Of a DNA stretch of 64,000 nt, positions 1-12,496 are shown one piece after another. How positions within the stretch are numbered: the first letter of the stretch is position 1; every line of letters begins with the position of its first letter. A model generated the notes under the pieces. The model was not told the origin of the DNA. It ran no database searches and was given only the letters and a program-made list of their open reading frames with translations. Source of the DNA: Epiperipatus broadwayi. Lineage: Eukaryota > Onychophora > Udeonychophora > Euonychophora > Peripatidae. Location: positions 310,001 to 374,000 of the forward strand of contig JAQFVV010000257.1 in assembly GCA_028023455.1 (NCBI GenBank), given 5' to 3'. Made by a program: the position numbers and the translations under genes.

Positions 1-589
1 AATTAGATTAAATTCTGCTTTTAAAGTAGGAAGATTGCAATAGTTTATTAGAAAAAATAAAATTTCACTTTACACTGTTACAAAAAAACCTAAATTCAAA
101 ATAAAACAGGTTGACTGATTTTGAACTTTTCTAGGTGTTTTATTCTACTAACAGTAGGCTTGTAACAAATATGACAATTTTTTTTATTTATTTTTGCTTT
201 CAACTTGGAGATATTAAGGTAAAGTTACACAAAGTTTTTTCTTCTTATTATATATCTAGAAGACAATCTTTATGTAGATTTAATGTACTATATATTTAAA
301 AAAAAGACTCATTTTATGCTCTTTTCTATATTTCTTTTTTTGTGTCTTTTTATGGAAATAATAACTATTGTATTGCCAACCTTTTTATTATTATTTAATT
401 AGGTTTGATATTTTAAAATGTTCTTATCCATTGCTCTTTTTTTTAATAGTGCTTCTGTTACTGTTATAGACCTTTTAAAAAAAAAAAACTGATGAATTGA
501 TCTCATTCATTTATATTTATTAATTTTTTTGAAAGCAAATTTGTGACAGAATAATCTTTGTGCTTAAAAAATATCATGATTATTAGTTG
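1..589. other. AT-rich intergenic stretch
   Basis: Poly-T and poly-A runs and scattered stops on both strands. I see no gene, RNA or recognisable repeat here until the antisense LINE begins near 590. Confidence 0.6.
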
Positions 590-1065
590 GTCATTGACAT
601 TATTTTATCCATTATCAATCTACTGTAGAATGAAGGTCTCTTCAAATTTAATAGTTTCTCTGATATCTAATCTCTCTTCTCCACAGCATACTAGCAAACT
701 TCCTTATTTCATTCATATACCATATATGTGCCATCTTTCTAGATCTTTTACAATCTCTTGGGATCCAGTTTAAGATTTTGTGCCTCCATCTATTATCTTC
801 TCTTCTAGCAATATTTCTAGCCCATTTCCATTTCAGTCTGTTAATTTTTTCAGTGATATGAATAACATCTGTCTATTTTCTCATCTATATATTTCATTTT
901 TGATTCTTTCCTGTTATTCCTAACCTTATTGAGTAGTCTGAAGTCTCTCTATTTTTCTCCTGTTAAGTATTCAAGCTTCAGATCCATGAGTAAGAACTAT
1001 TAAAAATGTTTCATTTCAAAGACATAGGCATATTTCCTTTTAATATTAGGTTATCATCTGTACAT
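590..1065 (-). pseudogene. LINE 3' end, antisense copy
   Basis: Read on the minus strand, this stretch matches the 3' half of the sense LINE at 1205-2165 in the same order. The matching parts are a segment like HGSEAWILNRR, then RLQTTQ, then ERCMLGIT, then a region like LKWKWARNIARREDNRW, then the tail equivalent to EETFILQ. Stops and frameshifts break it throughout. Homology may extend weakly to about 1120. These blocks are typical of the region downstream of the reverse transcriptase in a widespread animal LINE family, often annotated endonuclease-reverse transcriptase. The copy is 5'-truncated and non-functional. It faces away from the sense copy, so the two 5' breaks lie about 140 bases apart. 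Confidence 0.7.
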
Positions 1066-1204
1066 TTTACATTGATTATCATCTTCTTAACTCAATTTTT
1101 TTATTGCTAAATATTGTTTTAAAATCATTAAATAATAATATCTCTGTCATTGATTAAACCATTGGATCATTAAGGTATAGATCCAGGATATTGTCATATT
1201 TTGA

Positions 1205-2165
1205 AGAATATTTATAAAAATGCAACAGCAACAATTAGATTACATAATGATACTAGGAAAGTCAACATTGAGAAGGAGGTAAGACAGATTGACTTCATAG
1301 CTCCAAAAACTTTTTACAGCAGTCCTGCATAAAGTATTTTGCGGATTAAAATGGGAAGCTAAAGGAGTGAAAGTAAATGGAGATTATTTAAGTCATTTAG
1401 ATTTTGCAGCTGATGTAGTTGTTTTTGCAAATAATGCTTTAGAACTGCAGGAAATGTTGCAGGAGTTATCAGATGAAAGTAGGAAAGTAGGACTAAAGAT
1501 GAATGTTAAAAAGACTAAAGTAATGTTCAATGGATTTTTTCAAAATATGAAAATAAATATTGATTGTGATGAGTTAGAAGAAGTTAACAGCTACAAATAC
1601 CTTGGTCAGATTATTAATATGAATGGAAACAGATGAAATTAACTATAGAATTAAACTTGGTTGAGTGCTTTTGGTAGAAATAACTTGATACTAAAAGGAA
1701 ATATTCCTATGTGTTTGAAAAGGAAGATTTTTAATAAATGTGTTCTACCAGTTCTTATTTATGGATCTGAGACTTGGACACTTAATAGAAGAACAATACA
1801 GAGACTTCAGACCACTCAAAAAGTATGGAGAGATGCATGTTAGGAGTAACAAGAAGAGATCAAAACCACAATATATGAGTAAGAGAACAAACAGGTGTTA
1901 TTGACCTCATTGAAAAAATTAAAAGATTGAAGTAGAGTTGAGCTGGACATATTGCTAGAATAGTTGATAATAGATGGACAATTGAAATTTTAAACTGGAT
2001 TCTAAGAGATTATAAAGACCCAGAAAGAGACCACATGTGAGATGGATGGATGAAATAAGAAAGTGTGCAGGGATGATGTGGAGAAGAGAAGCTAAAGATC
2101 AGAGAAGATGGATTGAACTTGAAGAGACTTTCATTCTGCAGTGGATAGATGATGATGGTGTCATT
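1205..2165 (+). pseudogene. LINE reverse transcriptase fragment
   Basis: 5'-truncated, decayed non-LTR retrotransposon. The first part reads like the RT palm region: a NATATIRLHNDT segment, then a VRQ-D-I-x-P-K-x-F segment that corresponds to RQGD..SPKLF. An open stretch at 1367-1636 follows, with HLDFAADVVVFA, then LQEMLQELSDESRKVGLKMN, then KTKVMFNG and YKYLGQIIN. The usual catalytic FADD reads FAAD, so one metal-binding aspartate is lost. A second frame at 1661-1843 carries a YGSETWTLNRR motif. After it come degenerate pieces like LKxSWAGHIAR and RWI-ELEETFILQW. The element ends near a GATGATGATGG run, as many LINEs end in a short tandem repeat. It is clearly inactive. The clade (RTE/CR1-like) is uncertain. 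Confidence 0.8.
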
Positions 2166-2730
2166 GGTAATTAGTTTTACATTACTATTTGATCATCTAT
2201 CGATTGTTTAAATGTATTTGAATGTCTTTTTGGTGTTGTTGTTGCTTGCCAATCAATTGATTTAATTTTGATTAAAGATCATCCAAAAAATGCATATGAC
2301 ATTACTCATTTCAGTGAAATAAAATTGTGATTAATATTTTTCGCTTTTGTCAACATTATTATCTTATGCAGTTGATCATAAAGGCAGAGAAACAGATTCA
2401 GGGAGCTAAAGCTTCTTGGATTGATTCCGACATTTGATCAATTGACAGAATCAGTTTATGCTAATTCCATAATTTTGGTGCTCAAATATCAGGTATATTG
2501 CAGAACAATAGAATATACAGCTATTTTATATCATATAATAAATGAAAATTATAATTTTTTAATAATATTATTGTTTTATTCTTATTACATTTAGATACAT
2601 TTCAATTGCTTTTGGACAGTTATATTCAGTAAACATGTTTTTTTATTTTTTAATTTATAAAACAAAGTTTAAAAAAGTGACTGATATGTAAACTGAATAA
2701 TATATATGAAGTACAAATTCGTTGCATAGA
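2166..2730. other. AT-rich intergenic stretch
   Basis: No coding signal or RNA gene seen. It separates the LINE from the repeat pair starting at 2731. Confidence 0.5.
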
Positions 2731-2970
2731 CTTTATAAATATATTAAACAACCTCCATACCAACCACACCTTCTTTTTAAAGCATATAAACAATGTGCAA
2801 TAAAGGACAAATGATTCCCAAGATGCATTTTTTGCTAAATCAACATTCATCAGTTGGGCCAGGTCGTCATCTTTCATATGTATCTTTATTATATGGACAG
2901 TATTTATCAATAGTAAATTGTTACATTTTGAATTACAAGTGTCAAACTTAAACCACCCACAACTTTGACA
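2731..2970. repeat. Dispersed repeat, copy A
   Basis: About 240 bases that reappear in diverged form at 3131-3372. Shared blocks include AAATATATTAAACAA, a CCACAC block, GATAAAT/GACAAAT followed by a CCxAAGATxCATTTT block, and TTTTGAATTACAAGTGT. A related block lies at 15660-15760. A minus-strand open frame (2650-2910) covers this copy, but the equivalent frame in copy B has stops, so coding is not supported. Confidence 0.65.
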
Positions 2971-3130
2971 TTATCCACTGTAGATAAATACAAGAATGAT
3001 TATCACCAATCATTTATTAAAGTAGAGTTTATTTCTAGCTTAGATAACACTTAAAGATTAATATATTTGATTTTTTAATTAAACACACACATTAGAGTTA
3101 TTCACATTTTTCTATCCTATGTGTAATATC

Positions 3131-3372
3131 TTTGTAAATATATTAAACAATCTCCACACTATCACACAGTCTTTTCCAATTATATAAAGATACAATAAAA
3201 GATAAATAACTCCTAAGATACATTTTATGCTGATCCAACACTTATCAGTTGACCCAGGTCACCATTTCTTATATATAACTTTATTATATGTAAAGTATTT
3301 AATAGTAGTAAACTGTTGTATTTTGAATTACAAGTGTTAAACTCAATCTATCCATATTGTTGACTTCTGAAT
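3131..3372. repeat. Dispersed repeat, copy B
   Basis: Direct, diverged duplicate of 2731-2970, about 400 bases downstream. The order of blocks is the same, with many substitutions and small indels, so the duplication is old. It contains CCTAAGATACATTTTATGCT, which resembles the internal part of the inverted-repeat element at 15629-15771. Confidence 0.65.
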
Positions 3373-3530
3373 AAGTTTGAATAATTGCGCAGATGAATAA
3401 TTTGATAAAAAGTTGTTTTAAAAATTAAAAGATTAAAAACTTATAGACTGAGGATATCAGCCCACTGGAGTTTAATTTTGTAGTGTATTGACTACAGCAT
3501 GTCAGCTACTTTATCATAAAGTCATATTCT

Positions 3531-3662
3531 TATTTGAGAAATTAGTTTTAGAGTTTATTATAGTTGACAAATTAGCTCATGAATTAAACTAACATGCTAA
3601 TGAGCAAAATATTCTAATTCAATTCCTAATTAGTTAAAAATTAAACACCATCTTTTTGGTTT
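3531..3662 (+). repeat. SINE-like (tRNA-derived) unit, copy 1
   Basis: Contains TTAGCTCATGAATTA, similar to a Pol III A box, and about 45 bases later AATTCAATTCCTAAT, similar to a decayed B box. The same layout occurs at 4743-4874, including the flanks TTTGAGAA..TTAG on the left and ATCTTTTTGG on the right. This fits a diverged tRNA-derived SINE family. No target duplication or clear tail was found. Confidence 0.5.
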
Positions 3663-3759
3663 TTGATTTGATATATCTTATTCTTTAATTATGTTAATGT
3701 GCATGATTTATTAGAGATTGTAATTTTTTTAAAGGCTATTAATTATCCAAATTATATTT

Positions 3760-4146
3760 TGCAATATATATATATATATTAATGAAATTTTGATTATTTA
3801 AAAAAAAAATCCCAATACACAAATAACTCTTGAAAACGTGTACAACCTGTAATATCCTACTTTAATTAATAAAGACCAGAAGAATAATAAGCATGAAAAC
3901 TTCTATTCAGTTGAGATATGGTCTGGTAGAAGATTAGGAAATTTTAAATCATACCATTTGTTATATTTTAATACAATTATGTGTCTTTTTTCCTATTGGT
4001 ATTCAAGATGATTATTTATTTACAATTTTTTTTTTATATATGAATTGTGCACTAATGATTTTCTGCTATTGTATATTTATATAGTATAATTTCACTAATT
4101 ATACAGTTGAAAATTGCTTCAAGAGAGTTTGAATATGTTATCTTGG

Positions 4147-4150
<4 letters not shown>
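3760..4150. other. AT-rich spacer
   Basis: Contains a short (TA)n run near 3765-3779 and a poly-A run. No gene or RNA seen. Confidence 0.5.

Positions 4151-4239
<89 letters not shown>
4150..4239. repeat. (TA)n microsatellite
   Basis: About 45 uninterrupted TA units. The open frame over it on the minus strand (alternating I-Y) is an artefact of the repeat. Confidence 0.97.
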
Positions 4240-4245
<6 letters not shown>

Positions 4246-4742
4246 AGTTTGCAACTGACATTTAATAAAACTATGAAGTTTCTTAACTTAATGTTTAAGT
4301 TTAATAATTAAAATAAATTGAAAAATATTCAATTTATTTTTTTATCCAAAATATAAAAACTTTTATTGAATTTGTATAATGTTATTTAACTATGATTATA
4401 CTGTATTTCATTTAATTAAACAAAAAAAAAACGAAGGACTTGTTTTCTACAGTATATTGAAATGAAATATAACTATGACTTTTCACTTTTTTTCTTTTAA
4501 ATCAAAATAATCTAAAAATTAATTTCTTGCTCATTGCACATATTAATTTTTGTGCCATTTTAATTAAAATGTTTTTTGTTGAAAATATGTAAACATGTAA
4601 GATTTTTATTTTAATAATTAGAACGACATATTTTTAATTTAAAATCAATATATATATATATATTTATTTTGGAAATATGTTTTAGTTCTTTTACTATAGT
4701 GTCTATAATATGTTAGATATTTTATTTATAAAAATTATATCA

Positions 4743-4874
4743 TTACTTGAGAATTTAGTAATGTAGAATTTATTAGGTAAGCAATTAACTCAATTGGTCG
4801 ATCTAGCAAGTTGATAAACTAAAATTTTCGATGAAGTTCCTAATTGATTATAAACAAAACATCTATTTGGTTTT
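4743..4874 (+). repeat. SINE-like (tRNA-derived) unit, copy 2
   Basis: Diverged copy of 3531-3662. A-box-like TTAACTCAATTGG is followed by GATCTAGCAAGTTGATAAAC, and a B-box-like TTTTCGATGAAGTTCC comes next. The right flank has CATCTATTTGG, shared with copy 1. Confidence 0.5.
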
Positions 4875-6358
4875 CAAAATAGAACTAAACACTAAAGACA
4901 GTTTCAGAACTAAAATTGCCCACTGATAATGCAAATGGAAAGCAATCCTACTTCCTAAATCACTTAATTTAAAATTGATTTACATAAAGATAAAGATCGC
5001 AATATCTATCAGTTAAATAAGGACAAAGTTTTTTATTTTTTTGATTGAAATACATATTAAAGAAATCTATGACTTAAAATGGACAAATATTTTAGAACTT
5101 AATCTATAGCAATATAAGAAAGCAAGAGAATATTTACTTTTAGGAAAATTTTGTAAACAATGAGGCATTAGAGATGTTAATCAGCCATAATCACAAAATA
5201 CTAACAAATATACCATTATATGACTTCTCTTTGCATTTCATTATCCATATCACATTTAGTTAGAAAAGTGAATCTAATCACTGATTCTTGGGGTTAATGC
5301 TAATGCTCTTCCTTATTACTCTTCAATTGGAATTTATTAGGTGGAAATACTTGACCTGTAATCATTATTTAAATATGCATTCTTGAAACCTGAAAATTTC
5401 AAAACTTCAATTATTTTATAGTTTTTTTATCTTTGACAGACGGAAGTACATATCAAATTAGTTAAATTTTTTCTATAAAATTATTTTATTTGATATTCCA
5501 ATATGTATTTTAATGTAATAGGTTAACACTATAAATTTTTAAAATATTCTTTTATTTTCAGGATTTTAATTATCATAAATGAAAAGAAACTCATGAAAAT
5601 AAGTCAGTGGCCACTGTCATATCCACAAATACTAATTATATTGCTATAATCATCTTTCTAAGTTTTGAAGTAATGAGAAGGACTTTAAAAGCAGTAACTT
5701 GAAAACTTTAAATGCTTTTAAAGTACTTAAAATAATAATAAAAAAATTTTAAAATATTGTTTTTGTATGTACTCACTACTGTATTACTGAGAAATTAAAA
5801 TTACATGCATATTGTATGTGTGTATATATAAATATTTATGTGTACTTACTGCTAATAATAGATGTGATAAAAATTGGTAGTGTAGTAAAAATAATTTTTT
5901 TTATTAATTTCTAATTTTATTTTATTTTTTGAATTAGTGAATATTAAGACTGTAAATATAACAATCTCACTACTTACTTATTTTGTATAGACAAAATTTT
6001 TATGCAACAATAATTAAAACAATAAATCAAAATTCACTTTTCTTATTAATTTCTCTTGTTTGATTTCTATCAATCAATGCTCAAATGGTTTAATTAAAAA
6101 TAATAAATGTCATAAATGAATAGTTCATACCCTTTATGAACTCTAGTTCCACTAGAGCAGAAAGCTGTAAATAAATTTTGAGTCCAATATAAAGATTTTT
6201 TCTAATTCAAAATTTAAAAGACTTTGAAAACTTCAATTAAGCTTCAATATATTGGAATTTATTGAACTTTTTTTTTTCATTTTATTTTTAAATGCTTAAA
6301 CTTGATTTTAAATTTACTAACAGTTTAATAGCACCAGTGTATGCACATACACACTCAT
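4875..6358. other. AT-rich intergenic stretch
   Basis: No open frame of interest, no RNA signal and no clear repeat, apart from simple A/T runs. Confidence 0.5.
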
Positions 6359-6383
6359 TATATATATATATATATATATATAT
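6359..6383. repeat. (TA)n microsatellite
   Basis: About 12 TA units followed directly by TGTGCCCTTG. The same kind of junction, (TA)n then TGTGCCCC, occurs at 61218-61240. Confidence 0.9.
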
Positions 6384-9300
6384 TGTGCCCTTGTCTGTAG
6401 GTCATAGGTAGGATAGAAAGGTCAATTATGAAAAAAATTTTAAATTTTAAGTAATATTTAGGTGATATAAAAGTAATAATAGTTTTGTAATACAATTTTA
6501 AGCTAAAATACCTAATAGATCATAGTGTAATAAAGTATTTTAAAAAGTAAACAGTTAAATAAAGTTTTAATATCATTGCTTATGGTTGTGAAAGCTGGCC
6601 ATACAAAATAACACAGCTATAGATAGTTAAAATTATTGTAATAATTTTAAAATAATAGTTTTAGAATGAATAGATTAAATAAATGAAATATAATTTTATA
6701 GTTAGTCAAAATTAATAGGATATATTTTTTTTTATTAATAAACTTTAGGATGGTGAGAGTTATATTTGGTTCTATAAGTTTCAATTTATTTTCCAAAATT
6801 TTATAAAGTACATTAGTTTTGGTGATTTAAACCGAGACATAAATAAAAAATTATTATTTTATAAAGTAGATAGACACGTGATCGTATATTAAATGCCTTC
6901 ACGCACACACACACTTGGTAGATAATAATAAAGTTTGTGAATTTAAAAACTAGATATAATTGCCATCCATCATTAAAATTAAAAGTTAAAAATGTTATAT
7001 ATTGTCTTAATAATTATTTTAAAGATCAAAAAAATAAGTTTATCAAGATATGATTTAATTTAATAATATTAAGTTAAAATAATATTCCAGACATTACGTC
7101 ATAAATATTTATTTAAAAGTACAGTTTATTATCCCAAAATAGAATGACTAATATTGTTCGCGCTAAAAACAATTATTGACCAATCAACGGATTTAAATTG
7201 GCAAGAAAAAAATCTAAGATAGACAGAAGCGGGAGACGGAATGTGAAAGTTGAAGAGGACGGTAACCTTTTTGAATTGCTTGTAACATCAAAGCTGAAAA
7301 AAGTAGTTTAAATTTATAAATTAATAATTATTCTAAAGTTAGTCTTTAACAGATAATATAATTTGTATCCAGAAAGATGAATTGCTAATTTTTACGTGAT
7401 CTTACCGGTGGATTTATTCAAATTTGACCATTCATACTACAGTAAAGATGGAAATACCAAAAATAATAATTGAAATAATTATTAAAAGAAAAATGAATGA
7501 AAATTGTATAAGTTTTATTTTATACGTGCTCAACCAGAAACTAAGTCCTATAACTCTAAAAAATACAAAGAAGACGCTGTGTGAAAATATAAGAAAGAAA
7601 GTATTTACTATTGAGAAAATCTTATGACGAACATTTGTTTTATAAATGCTTAAAACTAAGTCATATTTCTCTATGAGAAAAATCATATTATGTGTTCAAA
7701 TAAATATAAAGAAAATGAGGAAGAAAAATATGTTATATTAAAGGAAAACATTATTTAAAAATATAATTTCCAAAAGTAAAAAGCAGAAGAAAAGCCATAG
7801 TCCTGTATAAAGTGCTATATGAATTTACTAAAAGGAAACTAGATTTTATCTTATCATAGAAAAGAGGAAAGATATTAAAATGGAAGAAATATTGTTTAAA
7901 CAGATATAAAAATTAATCACTAAAAGGAGAAAATGGATCCATGGAAATGAAGAAAAAATTTATTGAATTTTTAAAAAAATAACGTACAAGATGCATCGAG
8001 GGAAAACCAAGCGCGCGGAGGGGGAAAAAGGAAAAAGAAAAACTAGCAGACTATGTAAAGGAGATCTCAAGAATAAGTGGGAAAATATGAAGAAAACTAA
8101 GGATCATCGTCTAAGAAGAATTAATAAACATAATTAAAATTTTAAAATAGAACATTAAAGGACTGCAGAAAATAAAGTATATTTTTTATTTTAGCTTTGC
8201 AAGGAACGATTTTCCAAGCGAGTGCAACAAAGATGTATCGTAAATATAATTTTAATATTTTTTTTTTATTGTATTTAAAGTATAAAATTGAATTAGCTTA
8301 GGGAAACATATAAACATAAATTTTATAATAGTTATATTTAAAAAATATGAGCTAATGGAATGAGAGAAATATTAATAAAATAAAAATGTGTGTATGGAAA
8401 ATTTTAAATACCTACCAGAAGTCCTGGAATGGAGAAGTTTACAAATACGATCCAGAGGATAGAGATCGTTGGTAATTTTAATATTATTGGTAATATGTAA
8501 TGTAATTTTTTTTTAGGTCATCTATTAATGAATGAGGTATGAACGATGTTAAAAGTTATAAGTACACATTTATCCAACATCAAACATATATTTGAGAGAG
8601 TAGTAAAACTTTAAAATGTGCATGCAATAAATAATCTAAAATGATTAATAATAAGTAACATATTAATTATGTGATTCTTTTGAATTTTATATTGAAAATA
8701 TTCAAATAGTTTAGAACAATAAAGATAGAAATGTACGAGAAGTATAGTAAAGAATTTTCTTAAGAATAGCTGTATAGTTATATTAAAAATGAATTTTATT
8801 ATTATTAGCAAAGTAGACAGAGAATTTGTCGATGTAATGTAAAGATGAATCTGAAGAAATCAATCAGATAGTGACTTGGGAGTACTGATGTCAAAGGAAA
8901 CCAAGAGGATGTTTTATTAAACTATAAGGAATGAAATATGTGGATCATAATTATTTGTGTGACTTCAGTATAGATAACTTCGCCCTATAACTGAGCACAT
9001 ATATTCTGGACAGTGTCTTTACATATCTTTGAAACTTTCTGATGTGATGAAGCTGAAGAAATAGCTTTAGCATCCTTCCAATACTAGAGGCAGATAGACA
9101 GATAAAAGTCACTCCTCTATGGCGTCCTTAAATTCACTGTGCCATGATTGTTGAAGTTTTATAAAGGATAATATCTTGTTTATTTTGATCCAATGCATCT
9201 ATATCTTCGCTATCTTGATTTCATGAAAATACATCGTCAGGGAGATAATTTTATAGAAATGATACATAAGATAGAAAGGAAGCTAGATAGTAGTTAGGTA

Positions 9301-10987
9301 AGAATAGTTGTTTACTAGAGTAAAGTAGAATTGTATAAGTCCAAAGTGAAAGTATAAGTATTATAAAAGATGGAGAATCATATGATGTAATTTAAAAGAA
9401 AAAAGAACTTAAAACCTTAGAATTAAGTTTTAAAGCAATAATAAGGTTTTGTAATATTGCACGTGATATTTTAATAGAAGAGATTGTACAATTGTGTGAC
9501 GAAATGATTTAAAAGGTATAATAAAAAAATGTGTATTTGTATATGGTGTGTGGATGACGATAATTGCTATATAAAGCTTGGGATAGGATCAATAATTTGA
9601 CTAATAATTATTATATGATCGATGATAAAACTGAACATCAAACTGTCATAAGGATTAAATTCTGTAGGATTCCATACTAACAAGAATATAATTAGAATTT
9701 TGCAATTTTGTATAATTTTACATAAAAGTAAAGATTTTATAGAAATATAAACCTGCAATTATAAGGATATAAATGTTAATAGAAAATTTTAATAGATAGA
9801 GGTTTGTGTATTAAACTAAGCTTAAAACATGTATCTGAAGATAATAATATTGTGAAATATATTTTTTGTAATTATTAATGGTAAAAGGGTAAAATAAAAA
9901 TTAGATAATAATAATGTTAAGACATCAACGGGTAGAAATAAAAGAGTTTGTAATAAGTAAATAGGGATATCCGCTGTAAATAATGTACAAATTGTTACTT
10001 GTTATGATGTTAATAAATTGTTATAAAATTTTATTAGTAGCTTTGTGTCTTGGTTGTTGTTTTTCCTACACATGAAATGCATGAAATCACAACGCACGTT
10101 TATAATTAAACATACTTAAGATTTTGCACAAAATAAATAAACATTAGAAATTTTAATAATTTATTTTATTTTATTTACATAATGAAATGAAAGAAGTACA
10201 ATTAGAACAGATATTGGTCATAACTTGATTGCCACAATACTTAAGTAAAAATATATGCGAACGTTACCACAAAACTTTTGATTATCGGATTGATAAATAT
10301 TACCACGAAAATATTTAATACATCTAGAAAGAAAAGAGGATTGTATTACTCTATAATTATCATTGTTATTATTAATTAGTTAGTTATTACGTAGTGAACT
10401 ATGACATAAAATTCCCTTATCATAGTTGGCTATGGCAATATAAAATCAGTTTTAATTACAATTTATAAACCTGAGATTTGATTTAATTATTTATTTACTA
10501 ATTGATTTATCTATTTGATTTGACATGATTAGATCAATTTAATTCTATTTTATTTAATTAATTTATTTTATGTGAGCTAGATTTTGTTTTAAAAAATATT
10601 AAGACATGATAAAGTTTTAAAAGTCGTAAGAATGCTATTAATCAATTATTTATGATAGTGTTCGTATGCCATTGGGATAGTATCTCAATGAAATCTCATC
10701 TTGTACCTTTGTCATTGCTCCAGGTCTCATGGGAATAATAAAAGATATTTGTGTTGATTTATTTCATAGACACGATTAGATTTTAATAAATTCTGAGCTA
10801 GTAATTGTTTTATTTAAATCATAATGATAGGTTTGATAGACTGAGCTAAAGAACCCGGAATTATTATTAATGTTAATTATTATTGACCGGAAATAAATAA
10901 GTAACGAAAATCCGGAATAATTAGTATAATCTTGGCATGTTATTGTTATATATTATTATGGAGCGAGGGGGAAGGTTATGGAGGAGG

Positions 10988-10992
<5 letters not shown>
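6384..10992. other. AT-rich intergenic stretch with GC-richer islets
   Basis: Mostly AT-rich with no supported gene. Short GC- and CpG-richer islets occur near 7155-7270 (GTTCGCGCTAAAAAC, then a CCAAT-like GACCAATCAACGG, then AGCGGGAGACGG) and near 8005-8030 (AAGCGCGCGGAGGGGG). Open frames such as 7424-7627 and 7432-7686 overlap on opposite strands and have low-complexity Lys/Ile/Phe content, so I reject them as genes. The islets could be remains of mobile-element leaders. Confidence 0.4.

Positions 10993-11022
<30 letters not shown>
10993..11022. repeat. (TA)n microsatellite
   Basis: About 15 AT units, between GGAGGTTATA and ACCAGGGATG. Confidence 0.9.
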
Positions 11023-11025
<3 letters not shown>

Positions 11026-11337
11026 AGGGATGAAGCATCCATGTATTGAATGGAATGAGTAGAGAAATTCACTAAAATTTTCAAAAGCTTTATTTAAAAT
11101 TCAATTTAAAAAATTCACTTTCAATTTTTTTTATCAACAGTAGAATTGTTTTTATATACGGAAAGAATGAACTTGACTAATGCATTCCCATAGATTATAA
11201 AAAGTTCAAACAATGCTAAGATCTAATTTACAATTAAAACTTTTAAGAATGTTAAAAGGATTTGGAAGATAAAAATATATTGATAATATATTCTTTGATT
11301 TACAGATAAGAGAGTTTCAGATTTTTCTAGATGTGTG

Positions 11338-11338
<1 letters not shown>

Positions 11339-11378
<40 letters not shown>

Positions 11379-11385
11379 GATATGC

Positions 11386-11425
<40 letters not shown>

Positions 11426-11427
11426 GC
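11339..11427. repeat. Paired (TA)n tracts with a perfect palindrome
   Basis: A (TA)n run to about 11372 is followed by a second run. The second is bounded by GCCTAAT at 11384 and ATTAGGC ending at 11427, which makes a perfect 44-base palindrome. It can form a cruciform. The frames on both strands are repeat artefacts. Confidence 0.85.
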
Positions 11428-11741
11428 ACTACTACATAAAAATTGTTGTGGTAAGTGAAATAAAAACATTATTAAAAAAAGAAATGTGCTTCTATTCCTT
11501 AAAAAGTCATACTTCATCACTGATATATACATGTTAAAACATACACACAATGTCTTAGTTGGCATGAAAATACATGCAATAGAGTTACATTTTGACATTA
11601 AATATATATTTATATGTAATGAGAATCTGTCATGAATCTTATTTATAATGCTTTTGAAAATTCTACATGAAAACTGTCAAAAAAAAAAAAAAAAAGTTAA
11701 ATTTTGTAATAAAAAATATATAACATGATTAATAAAGATAG

Positions 11742-11774
11742 GTTGATAAGGATTAATGTTTAATCCTTATCAAC
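11742..11774. repeat. Perfect 15-bp hairpin
   Basis: GTTGATAAGGATTAA, a TGT loop, then the exact reverse complement TTAATCCTTATCAAC. There is no T-run immediately after it and no gene beside it, so its role is unknown. Confidence 0.8.
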
Positions 11775-12496
11775 TTTTGATAAATTGTTTTTAAATATTA
11801 AAAATGCTTCATAATTTTCTAAGTTATTTATGGTAGTAGAATAATAATCATAAATAAATACATCTTTACTTCTAATTAGTAGCAATCATGGAAGTACTAT
11901 AATAAAATTATTACTACTTTTTTTAATGAAGAATAATATTTCCAAGCATTGAAATATATATATATATATAATCAAAATAATGAATTAGAAAATCATTTGA
12001 GTATGAATGATATTAAGTACTTTTTAAAATCTATATTAATTTTTGCTCTCTAAGAAAACCAACATATAACTACTTCTAACTGATATTTTATATAATTTTA
12101 GTTTTATATATTTATTTTTTGGTTAATGCACACACTCTTTTATTGCATTTTATCCCCCTTTTTAACACGCTGGCAATAAACTATTTTATTTCTCACTTCA
12201 AATTAATTTTAATCTTAGGGTCATAATATGTCCAAATACTTATTATTTTATTGAAATTTGTCATTTGTTAAAATTTTAAGTCATCTATACAAAGGCAAGT
12301 AAAATGATTTGACAATAGATTATTACAACTAAGTGATATTTGATCATCATGATCAAGGTAGTTTGCCATTTTCTTAATACAATTTTTTGTCAGCCTAATT
12401 TTTTTTGAAAGAGTTAGAGTTTAGATAGATATTTGAAATTTCACCTACTTTTGCAAGAATACTATTAGCAATCATTTTAATCTTGAATTAAAAAAA
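11775..12496. other. AT-rich spacer
   Basis: Contains a short (TA)n at about 11956-11971. No gene or RNA seen. Confidence 0.5.

Noticed and set aside
484-510. Hammerhead-ribozyme-like CTGATGA
   Set aside because: No GAAA core or flanking helices in the right places. Other CTGATGA matches (30336, 54925) fail in the same way.
558-773. 71-codon plus-strand open frame
   Set aside because: It lies over the antisense LINE copy, whose minus strand has the recognisable motifs.
2650-2910. 86-codon minus-strand open frame
   Set aside because: It covers repeat copy A. The equivalent part of copy B has stops, and no family is recognised.
4052-4261. Tyr/Ile repeat protein
   Set aside because: Translation of a (TA)n microsatellite.
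7424-7686. Overlapping 67- and 84-codon frames on opposite strands
   Set aside because: AT-driven composition, no motif, and each is the shadow of the other.
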